Assembly: GCA_042089915.1 (NCBI GenBank)
Contig: JBELJZ010000021.1
Span: 1 to 38,285 of the forward strand
Direction: 5' to 3'
Length of the DNA: 38,285 nucleotides
From: UBA8752 sp002172485
Lineage (GTDB): Bacteria > Bacteroidota > Bacteroidia > Flavobacteriales_D > Sanyastnellaceae
In this document: positions 16,361 to 23,392 of the stretch, one piece after another
Layout: each line of letters opens with the position of its first letter
Position numbering within the stretch: the first letter of the stretch is position 1
Position numbers and translations under genes: made by a program
The notes under the pieces: generated by a model
The model's input: only the letters and a program-made list of their open reading frames with translations
Told to the model about the DNA's origin: nothing
The model's database searches: none

Positions 16361-16377
16361 GCGCGCGTCGAAGGGGG

Positions 16378-18291
16378 ATGCCACACACCTACATGGACCC
16401 TTCCACGCTTCCCCCACCCCTGTTGCCTCAGCTCGAGGCCCTGCTCCAAAAGCACTGGGGGTACGACCGGTTCCGGGAGGCCCAGATTCCCGTGGTGTGC
16501 GCTGCGGCCGAGGGGCACGATGTCCTGGCCATTCTCCCGACGGGAGGCGGCAAATCCATCTGCTACCAGATTCCTGGTGCATTCCGAGGCGGAGTGTGCC
16601 TCGTCATCAGTCCCTTGGTCGCCTTGATCGCCGATCAGGTGGAAGGACTGCGCAAGGCGGGTCTCCGAGCCGATGCCTTGACGGGGGCGGTGCCGCCCGC
16701 CGCCATGGATCGCATCCTGTCCCAGTTCGAGCACGGCCCAGGTGGATTTCTCTTCGTGGCACCGGAACGTTTGACCAACCCTGCTTTTGAGTCCGCCTGT
16801 CGTCGAATGCCGGTGCGCACCATCGCCATCGACGAGGCCCATTGTGTCAGCCAATGGGGCCATGCCTTTCGCAAGGACTATCTCCAGCTGGCCGTTCTCC
16901 GGGAGTGGCATCCCGAGGCGACTTGGATCGCGTTGACGGCCACGGCCACCGAGCGCGTGGCGCCCGACATCGAGGCTTTGCTCGGGTTGCGGAACCCCAC
17001 CCGTTTCCGCATGCCCATGCGGCGCTCCAACCTCGCCTTTCGTGTGGTCCCCGTGCGCCATCGAATGGACGCCGTGGCGCATTGGGCCAGCGAAGCCAAA
17101 GGCAGTGCCATCCTCTACGTCCGAACCCGACGAGATGCCGAAACCCTGTCCGAGTTCCTGGTCGGATTGGGCCACCGAGCCGCTTCGTACCATGCTGGCA
17201 TGACGCGAGAAGATCGCGATCGGAATCAGGCATCCTGGGTTCGAGGAGACCTGCAATTCTTGGCTTGCACCACGGCGTTTGGCATGGGCATCGACAAACC
17301 GGATGTCCGGCACATCGCCCATGCCCATGTGCCCGACTCTCCGGAGGGGTACGTCCAAGAGGCTGGTCGTGCAGGACGCGACGGCGAACCCTCCACGGCC
17401 ACCCTCTTCCTGGATGACCGGGCCCTGTCCGAGGCCGAGTCTCGGGTTCGCTCGCAATGGCCATCCTTGGAGCAGGTGCGCAGTGTTTTACAAGCCTTGG
17501 CCAATCTGTTGGATCTCGCCGTGGGGTCGACGATGGAAGACCCCTCGACCCTCCATTGGGACGACATTGCGGAGCGGGCCAAAGTCTCCCGACACGTGGC
17601 CACAAAGTGCCTTGACCTGCTGGAGCGGAATGGCAGCTTGGCCATTCACAGCGACCCTGGGGCTTCTTGGTTTCGGTGGACAGCGTCAGAGGACCAGTGC
17701 ACAGCCATGGGCAACTCACCCCAACCCGATGCTCCGGTGTTGCGTCACTTGATGCGCACGGCGCCCCATGGCATTCAGCGCCGTCACCCCCTCGATGTGG
17801 CTACCGTCTCCAGCCAATTGGGAATCTCCACCCAACGCGTGAGCGCCCATTTGAACCGCTTGGAAGAAATGGACGTGATCGTGCTGTCCACACCAGATCG
17901 CAGGGTGTCCGTGTCATTTGCCGAAGCCCGGCCCGATGCCAAGACACTCCGGTTGCCACGTGCCTTGCTGGACGACCGCATTCAAGATGCACAGGACCGG
18001 TGGACAGCCATGGTCGAGTACCTCGAAGGGAATCTTTGTCGGGCCATGTCCCTCGAGGGTTGGTTCGGGGAATCGGACGGCCTCCCTTGCGGGGTTTGTG
18101 ACGTGTGCCTTCCCCCCGCGCCTTGGACGGAAGACCAACTGGTCAAGGCCATAGGCTCGGGGGTGTCCGCAGCAGAGCTCAGGCGGCTTGTGCCACCGGC
18201 ACATCACGACGCGACGCATCACATGCTTGAATCGCTGCGCGCGGCGGGAAAGCTGGAATGGAAGTCAGGCTGGGTCCAGCCGACTGGTTGA
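16378..18291 (+). CDS. recQ: RecQ-family ATP-dependent DNA helicase
   Basis: This 637-residue protein has the RecQ core. It shows motif 0 (YDRFREAQ), Walker A LPTGGGKS (53-60), DEAHCVSQWGH (152-162), LTATATERV, the second RecA lobe with YHAGM and FGMGIDKPDVRH, and EAGRAGRDG. A zinc site follows with Cys554, Cys571, Cys574 and Cys577 (CGVCDVC). The usual GHDFRPxY segment reads GHAFRKDY, with the Asp replaced by Ala. A winged-helix region lies between the helicase lobes and the C-terminus, and no HRDC domain is seen. It unwinds DNA during recombination and repair. Start alternatives are ATG 16378 and ATG 16393. It is divergent from tpiA. Confidence 0.93.
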   Translation: MPHTYMDPSTLPPPLLPQLEALLQKHWGYDRFREAQIPVVCAAAEGHDVLAILPTGGGKSICYQIPGAFRGGVCLVISPLVALIADQVEGLRKAGLRADALTGAVPPAAMDRILSQFEHGPGGFLFVAPERLTNPAFESACRRMPVRTIAIDEAHCVSQWGHAFRKDYLQLAVLREWHPEATWIALTATATERVAPDIEALLGLRNPTRFRMPMRRSNLAFRVVPVRHRMDAVAHWASEAKGSAILYVRTRRDAETLSEFLVGLGHRAASYHAGMTREDRDRNQASWVRGDLQFLACTTAFGMGIDKPDVRHIAHAHVPDSPEGYVQEAGRAGRDGEPSTATLFLDDRALSEAESRVRSQWPSLEQVRSVLQALANLLDLAVGSTMEDPSTLHWDDIAERAKVSRHVATKCLDLLERNGSLAIHSDPGASWFRWTASEDQCTAMGNSPQPDAPVLRHLMRTAPHGIQRRHPLDVATVSSQLGISTQRVSAHLNRLEEMDVIVLSTPDRRVSVSFAEARPDAKTLRLPRALLDDRIQDAQDRWTAMVEYLEGNLCRAMSLEGWFGESDGLPCGVCDVCLPPAPWTEDQLVKAIGSGVSAAELRRLVPPAHHDATHHMLESLRAAGKLEWKSGWVQPTG

Positions 18292-18323
18292 AGATCGACC
18301 GTCCGAAGCCCCTGCCTCACCAG

Positions 18324-18331
18324 TACCTTCG
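18324..18331 (+). promoter_or_regulatory. Candidate -7 element of the RlmI-like gene
   Basis: TACCTTCG lies 4 bases (CGGC) before ATG 18336. The same octamer lies upstream of fmt at 36493. Confidence 0.4.
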
Positions 18332-18335
18332 CGGC

Positions 18336-19562
18336 ATGTCCAACCTCTCCGCACATCCGGACGTCCACCTTCATCCTGGCAAGGAAAAGCCCATCAAACA
18401 GGGCCACCCCTGGGTGTTTTCTGGCGCCATATCGCGCATCGAAGTGGACGACGCGGCGCCCGCAGCTGGAGATTGGGTTCGGGTCCGCGACAGCAAAGGC
18501 AGCTTTCTTGGCTGGGGGCATTGGGGGGATGGGAGCATCGCCGTGCGCATCCTCGAGCGCCGGCAGGAAACCGCGCCGCCTATCAAGGAATGGTGGGCCA
18601 ATCACCTGTCGCGTTGTCTGGATGTCCGAATCGCAACGGGGTTGTGGAATGGCGGTTCAGACGAGCGCGGGTTCCGAGCCGTTCACGGTGAGGGCGACGG
18701 GTTGTCGGGCTTGGTCATTGACATCTACGCAGGGCTTGCGGTCATCCAAACCCACAGCCTTGGCATGCACCGGGCATTGGACGACATCGCGGATGGATTG
18801 CGCGCTGCCATGGGGAACGCTTTGCTTGGCATGGTCAACAAGAGCGGCAACTTGCTGCAGAAGCTCGAAGGACACAACGGTAAAGACCGGGATGGCTGGC
18901 TGTGGTCCACAAAAGAAGTGGACCTGCCCCACCCTTTCCAGGAGCACGGCATCGCATATGAAGTCGATCCCGTTCGCGGACAGAAGACGGGATTCTTCTT
19001 AGATCAACGCGACAACCGGGCCCTGCTCATGGACATGGCGCAGGGCAAAGCCGTGCTCAACGCATTCAGTTACACCGGAGGATTCAGCATGGCAGCGCTC
19101 CGAGGCGGCAGCCCTCGTGTCATCAGCCTCGATGCCTCACAACCTGCCGTTGATGCAGCCCAGCGACACGCGGAACTCAATGGCTTTGGCGACCGACACG
19201 AGGGAGTGTGTGGCGATGTGATGGCGTACCTGAGGCAAACCGATGCCCTTCCGCCCTTCGTGATCCTCGACCCACCCGCGTATGCCAAGAGCCGCAAGGC
19301 CCGTCACAAGGCGGTTCAAGGCTACAAGCGTCTCAATGAGACTGCACTCCGAAAAATGCCGGAGAACAGCGTGCTGTGGACGTTCAGTTGCTCTCAAGTG
19401 GTGGATGCCCGGCTCTTCGAAGACACCGTGGTGGCCGCAGCCTTGGCATCAGGACGCCAGGTGCGCATCCTGCGGCGCTTGGGACAACCCGCTGACCACC
19501 CCACCCAAGCCGGGCACGGAGAAGCGCGTTACCTAAAAGGACTCATTCTCCACATAACCTGA
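18336..19562 (+). CDS. rlmI: RlmI-like 23S rRNA (cytosine-C5) methyltransferase
   Basis: This 408-residue protein has an N-terminal PUA-type RNA-binding domain (HPWVFSGAI at about residues 24-32). An EEHUD-like middle domain follows, then a class I SAM methyltransferase. Visible motifs are KTGFFLDQRDNR, VLNAFSYTGGFSMAAL, ILDPPAYAKS and FSCSQVVD. The Cys in SCS is the nucleophile position of this m5C family. E. coli RlmI modifies C1962 of 23S rRNA; the exact target here is inferred. ATG 18336 is favoured over in-frame upstream starts that overlap the recQ end. The gene ends 6 bases from the convergent pdxH stop. Confidence 0.88.
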   Translation: MSNLSAHPDVHLHPGKEKPIKQGHPWVFSGAISRIEVDDAAPAAGDWVRVRDSKGSFLGWGHWGDGSIAVRILERRQETAPPIKEWWANHLSRCLDVRIATGLWNGGSDERGFRAVHGEGDGLSGLVIDIYAGLAVIQTHSLGMHRALDDIADGLRAAMGNALLGMVNKSGNLLQKLEGHNGKDRDGWLWSTKEVDLPHPFQEHGIAYEVDPVRGQKTGFFLDQRDNRALLMDMAQGKAVLNAFSYTGGFSMAALRGGSPRVISLDASQPAVDAAQRHAELNGFGDRHEGVCGDVMAYLRQTDALPPFVILDPPAYAKSRKARHKAVQGYKRLNETALRKMPENSVLWTFSCSQVVDARLFEDTVVAAALASGRQVRILRRLGQPADHPTQAGHGEARYLKGLILHIT

Positions 19563-19568
19563 CCCGCA

Positions 19569-20207
19569 TCAAGGCTGCAATCGGGCCACTTTCCAATCCC
19601 CAGCTTCGCGGGTGAACCGAAAACGGTCGTGCAAACGGCCAGGACGTCCCTGCCAGAATTCAACCTCGCTGGCGATGAGGCGGTATCCGCCCCAGTGCGG
19701 TGGACGGGGAACGTCTCCCGGAAACCGGGCCTCCATGTTCTGCCGCGCCTGCTCCAACGCAGCGCGGTCCTCAACAGCTGTGCTCTGCTCCGACGCCCAT
19801 GCACCGATGCGGCTGGCGCGGGGGCGGGACTCGAAGTAGCGGTCGGACTCGGCGGGCGACAACGGTTCCACCTGACCACGGACCCGGAGCTGCCGCTCCA
19901 GTTCTCGCCAGAAAAATGTGACGGCCGCATGCGGATGGGCCGTCAATTGACGTCCCTTTTCACTGCGATAATTCGTGTAAAAGGACAAAGAGGGCACCCC
20001 GTCGTCCCAAGTCAGGTCGCGCAACAACACGATTCGGGCATCCGGATGTCCATCCTCACCGATGGACGACAAGGTCATGGCATTGTAATCCTCTGGATCG
20101 GCCTGACGCGCCGCTTCCAGCCAGTTTTGAAGCCACGCTTCTGGGTGCGCCGGAGCTTGGTCCAACATCCCTTTCGCATAATCCTTGCGGTCTTCGTAAT
20201 CGCCCAT
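19569..20207 (-). CDS. pdxH: Pyridoxamine 5'-phosphate oxidase
   Basis: This 212-residue protein matches PdxH in length and motifs. These are: an N-terminal helix with DPxxxxQNWLEAA-type residues; AMTLSSIGEDGHPDARIVLLRD for FMN and phosphate contacts; FYTNYRSEKGRQL; FFWRELERQLRVRG; RIGAWASEQS; and C-terminal FWQGRPGRLHDRFRF. It oxidises pyridoxamine or pyridoxine 5'-phosphate to PLP using FMN and oxygen. It begins 17 bases after the stop of the dioxygenase-methyltransferase fusion gene, in the same direction, so it is probably cotranscribed. Confidence 0.95.
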   Translation of the reverse strand: MGDYEDRKDYAKGMLDQAPAHPEAWLQNWLEAARQADPEDYNAMTLSSIGEDGHPDARIVLLRDLTWDDGVPSLSFYTNYRSEKGRQLTAHPHAAVTFFWRELERQLRVRGQVEPLSPAESDRYFESRPRASRIGAWASEQSTAVEDRAALEQARQNMEARFPGDVPRPPHWGGYRLIASEVEFWQGRPGRLHDRFRFTREAGDWKVARLQP

Positions 20208-20224
20208 GGTGGCACAACCGGGTT

Positions 20225-21634
20225 TTACCGGCTCAGGTTCCCCACTTCTTCAGGCTTTTCGCACACCAGGAGCAGATTGCCCTGCGTCGCGCCCTCTTCC
20301 AGCAGCTCACCTGAGTTCTCGACATAACCAATCCGGTGCACTTGGACCACCTTCAATCCGCACGACTCGACCAAGGCCGTCATGCGCTCCTCGGTGCAAT
20401 AATGGAGGAACGTCACCGTCTCACCGCCATGGCGCTTGTAAAACAAGTCCCCGCGCTCGTACCCCTCCGATTCCAGGCCCAGGTGGTCAAACACACGCGT
20501 GGCCTCAGGCCCCCACTCGTAGGGATTCTCGAGATTGAAGACATCGAAATAGAATCGGCCGCCGGGCTTCAGAATGCGACACATCTTTTCCAAGCTTTTC
20601 CTGCGGTCTGCCTCACTCGGAATGTGGCCAAACGCATAGAGGAATGTCGCAGCGTCGTACGCGCCCGATTCCATGTGGATGTCGTTCCAATGGCCGATGC
20701 GGCCGACGATCCCACGCTCTTTCGCCTTCGTCAACATGGACGCACTGATGTCCACGCCTTCCATGGCGTAGTCCAATCCACTGGCATCGCGAATGTCCAC
20801 GGCACGGCGTCCAGTACCGCAGGCCACATGCACCACCTGCTCAACCCCCTGTTTCGCGAGGTCTTCGGCGATCACAGCATTGATGGCTCCGGTGTAGGCC
20901 CTTCGCTTGTCGTTCCCATCATCGAGGTGGTCGTAGATGTCGGCCTGCTCTGAGTAATACGCAGAAATGCTGCGCAGGATGTCGTCCGGCGAGGGCTTGG
21001 GAATCAATGGATAAATACGGTGGGTCCGGTGCCCGGCCACCTCTGAAATCGGGATGAAGGTGAAGGCGTCTTTTTCCAGCCGACGGAAACCGAATTCATC
21101 TTGGTTGAACGAGGCCGTGGTGGCGTGTTCGTTCAGTTCTCCGAGCCATTCTTTCTCCGCATCAAACAACACCATGCCATCCAAGGTGTCCAGCGCAGGG
21201 GCGTAGAAATGGACCGTTACGAGCGGTTTGTCCGGGCTTGGATTGACAATCTTGTGAATGGTGCCATCCGGTTCCGGAAGCACACCGCCGGCACTGACCC
21301 GCAAAGCCAAACCCTCCCGAAGTTCCCTCCGCTCCGCATCATAGGTGTACTCGACATTTTCAACCTCGCCCTCGAGGCACAGAACGTAACCCCAGAACCC
21401 CTCGTGATGGTGGATGGCACTCTCCACGCCGGGTGGCCAGTGCAACACCACCACTTCGAAAGGATCGAGCAACAAGATGTTGCGCGCATAATTGTCCGTC
21501 ATGCCCTCGATGGAGGGAATGCACACCCTGAGGTCCAATTCACCGGGATCAATGCTGCGGACCAAATTCCCCATCCATTCAAAGTCAAAGCCTTCTGGCG
21601 TTGTCTTTCGGATGGTCTCAATCAGCGCTTGCAT
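20225..21634 (-). CDS. Cysteine-dioxygenase-like cupin fused to a SAM-dependent methyltransferase
   Basis: This 469-residue two-domain protein starts with a thiol-dioxygenase cupin (about residues 1-165). Its features match cysteine dioxygenase: NYARNILLL, with Tyr49 and Arg51 at the substrate-carboxylate positions; IHHHEG, with His75 and His77 as metal ligands; a glutamate-rich LCLEGEVENVEY strand; IHKI, with His127 as third ligand; and HFYAP, with Tyr144 at the catalytic tyrosine position. After a linker, a class I methyltransferase (about 225-465) shows VHVACGTGRRA, VDISASM and ILKPGGRFYFDVF. Known cysteine dioxygenases are single-domain, about 200 residues. The product could be a methylated sulfinate, or the halves may act separately. 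ATG 21634 is chosen because it is followed directly by the cupin; a TATCTTCG element lies upstream at 21656-21663. Confidence 0.85.
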   Translation of the reverse strand: MQALIETIRKTTPEGFDFEWMGNLVRSIDPGELDLRVCIPSIEGMTDNYARNILLLDPFEVVVLHWPPGVESAIHHHEGFWGYVLCLEGEVENVEYTYDAERRELREGLALRVSAGGVLPEPDGTIHKIVNPSPDKPLVTVHFYAPALDTLDGMVLFDAEKEWLGELNEHATTASFNQDEFGFRRLEKDAFTFIPISEVAGHRTHRIYPLIPKPSPDDILRSISAYYSEQADIYDHLDDGNDKRRAYTGAINAVIAEDLAKQGVEQVVHVACGTGRRAVDIRDASGLDYAMEGVDISASMLTKAKERGIVGRIGHWNDIHMESGAYDAATFLYAFGHIPSEADRRKSLEKMCRILKPGGRFYFDVFNLENPYEWGPEATRVFDHLGLESEGYERGDLFYKRHGGETVTFLHYCTEERMTALVESCGLKVVQVHRIGYVENSGELLEEGATQGNLLLVCEKPEEVGNLSR

Positions 21635-21655
21635 GACGGCGAATTCGATGTTGCC

Positions 21656-21663
21656 CGAAGATA
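21656..21663 (-). promoter_or_regulatory. Candidate -7 element of the dioxygenase-methyltransferase gene
   Basis: The minus strand reads TATCTTCG, one change from TAnnTTTG, 21 bases before the ATG. A transcript would have a leader of about 16 bases. Confidence 0.4.
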
Positions 21664-21759
21664 ACGCGGGATGAGCGGCACAGCCAATGGCATGGGGATT
21701 CTGGTTTGGAGAATGAAACCTTTTCGTAGCCACTCTGGTACAGGGGGGCGATTCCAACT

Positions 21760-21767
21760 TGTTTTTG
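21760..21767 (+). promoter_or_regulatory. Candidate -7-like element of the 72-residue gene
   Basis: TGTTTTTG lies 3 bases before ATG 21771. It matches TAnnTTTG except for G at the second position. Confidence 0.3.
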
Positions 21768-21770
21768 CCC

Positions 21771-21989
21771 ATGTCCACCCGACGCATTGTGAGCTATGAA
21801 AAGCTCGACCAGTCCATTCGCAAATTGATCAAGTCCGATTACCCGGACGGATTTGAAGGACGCACCTTCAATCTTCGCCTGCCCACGAGCAAGGACGTCT
21901 TCAAGATGATCCGATTCGAAGCTGAAGGCATTCAATACATGATCAAACTCGGTCCCGCCATTGAAGGTGTGGATTACGCGGTCGATTGA
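21771..21989 (+). CDS. Small conserved protein of unknown function
   Basis: This 72-residue soluble protein begins MSTRRIVSYEKLDQSIRK, continues KSDYPDGFEGRTFNLRLPTSKD and ends IQYMIKLGPAIEGVDYAVD. The N-terminal part, a predicted helix followed by a Tyr-Pro-Asp-Gly turn and a beta-rich half, resembles small hypothetical proteins common in Flavobacteriales and Cytophagales. I know no function for them. It has no signal peptide or membrane segment. It is divergent from the dioxygenase-methyltransferase gene and is followed by a stem-loop that could end its transcript. Confidence 0.75.
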   Translation: MSTRRIVSYEKLDQSIRKLIKSDYPDGFEGRTFNLRLPTSKDVFKMIRFEAEGIQYMIKLGPAIEGVDYAVD

Positions 21990-22008
21990 TTTCGACATTC
22001 TATCTGCC

Positions 22009-22056
22009 ATGAAACAGGGGGCATGCCGAACTTCGGCTGTCTCCTGTTTTCATTTG
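22009..22056 (+). terminator. Stem-loop between the small gene and the PhoD-like gene
   Basis: ATGAAACAGG (22009-22018) pairs with CCTGTTTTCAT (22043-22053) with one bulged base. A nested GCCGA/TTCGGC stem (22025-22037) lies inside, and T-rich bases follow. It probably terminates the small upstream gene. Its right arm overlaps the element TTCATTTG (22049-22056), which lies 4 bases before the phoD-like ATG, so termination and initiation signals are superimposed. Confidence 0.5.
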
Positions 22057-22060
22057 CCCC

Positions 22061-23392
22061 ATGCGCCTCCTTTCCGCCCTTCTGCTCCTCTGCCACCCCT
22101 GCGTTCTGCTCGGCCAAGCAGCCTGTCAACCCATGGTCGGACATGTGGGGCTGCGCGATGCCCGGATTTGGATGCAAGCCACCCAGGAAGGACACGTGCT
22201 CCTCGAATGCTGGGCAGACAGCTTGGACGCCCCATCCGCAGCCGATCTTCATTCCGCGAGCGGAGAGGTCTTGGCCCTCAACGCTTGGACCCACACCTTC
22301 GTTGTGGGCGGACTCGAGCCCGGCACAGACTATCGGTTCCGCATCACGCTCAATGGGGAGGAAGTCTCGGAAGGTCTGACCCCCGACCGCATGGCTTTCC
22401 GCACCCAACCCTTGTGGGATTACAGATTTGACCCGCCGGACTTCACCGTGGCTTTGGGCTCTTGCTCTTTCATCAATGAGCCGGCATACGACCGGCCCGG
22501 CAAGGGCTATGGAGGTGGCTATTCCATTTTCGAAACCATCGCCGAATCCAATCCAGACCTCATGCTCTGGCTGGGGGACAACGTGTATTTCCGTGAGGTC
22601 GACTGGGGCAGCGAAAGCGGCATGCAGCATCGGTACAGCCATTTGCGCCGCCTGCCGGAGCTTCAACCGCTCCTCGGCGCATGTCCCCACTACGCCATCT
22701 GGGATGACCACGACTTCGGGCCCAACAATGCGGACGGAAGTTGGATACACAAGGACTGGGCCAAGTCCACATTCGAGTCCTTCTGGCCCAACCCCTCCTG
22801 CGGCCTCCCCGACCGCGATGGCCAAGGCATCACGAGTGCATTTCGGTTCCACGATGTCGACTTCTTCCTCATGGACAACCGGACCTTCCGACTGAATCCC
22901 GACAATCTGACCCGGACGCCCCGCATGTTGGGTGAGGCTCAAATCGATTGGCTCATCGCCGCACTCCAATACAGCAAAGCTCCATTCAAAGTGGTCGCCA
23001 CCGGTGGACAGGTGGTGAGCGACTATGCGGCCTATGAAAACTTCGCCATGTTCGAAGCGGAACGGGAGATGCTACTTGCAAGGATTCGAGACGAGGACAT
23101 CCACGGGGTGGTGTTTCTGACTGGGGATCGGCACAGCTCCGAATTGAGTGCCCTCGAATTGAAGTCCGGGCAAACCGTCCTCGACTTCACCTGCAGCGCA
23201 CTCACGAGCAGCACCTACGACCACAGTCAAGAACCCAACCACAACCGCTTGGAAGGCACGAGTGTAGGCGTTCGGAACTACGGAACAATGACGCTGACCG
23301 GCCCTCGCAAAGAGCGCGTAATGACCTTCCGCACATTCGATGCAGAAGGCGAACTTCTCTGGGAACGCAGTTTTGCTGCCGCCGACCTCTGA
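22061..23392 (+). CDS. Exported PhoD-like alkaline phosphatase
   Basis: This 443-residue protein has a signal peptide (MRLLSALLLLCHPCVLLGQA). A fibronectin-like N-terminal domain (about 25-125) has HVGLRDARIWMQA and GLEPGTDYRFRI. A PhoD metallophosphatase domain has VALGSCSF, LMLWLGDNVYFREVDW, YAIWDDHDFGPNN, LDQ-like MDNRTFR and VVFLTGDRHSSEL. PhoD enzymes hydrolyse phosphomonoesters and diesters with iron and calcium, and work outside the cytoplasm to obtain phosphate. No T9SS sorting domain is present. The stop codon abuts that of the convergent T9SS protein gene (TGATCA at 23390-23395). Confidence 0.88.
   Translation: MRLLSALLLLCHPCVLLGQAACQPMVGHVGLRDARIWMQATQEGHVLLECWADSLDAPSAADLHSASGEVLALNAWTHTFVVGGLEPGTDYRFRITLNGEEVSEGLTPDRMAFRTQPLWDYRFDPPDFTVALGSCSFINEPAYDRPGKGYGGGYSIFETIAESNPDLMLWLGDNVYFREVDWGSESGMQHRYSHLRRLPELQPLLGACPHYAIWDDHDFGPNNADGSWIHKDWAKSTFESFWPNPSCGLPDRDGQGITSAFRFHDVDFFLMDNRTFRLNPDNLTRTPRMLGEAQIDWLIAALQYSKAPFKVVATGGQVVSDYAAYENFAMFEAEREMLLARIRDEDIHGVVFLTGDRHSSELSALELKSGQTVLDFTCSALTSSTYDHSQEPNHNRLEGTSVGVRNYGTMTLTGPRKERVMTFRTFDAEGELLWERSFAAADL

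Noticed and set aside
16309..17457. N-terminal extension of tpiA through the recQ region
   Set aside because: It is antisense to recQ and has no domain; TPI starts at its usual N-terminus at 16308 or 16335.
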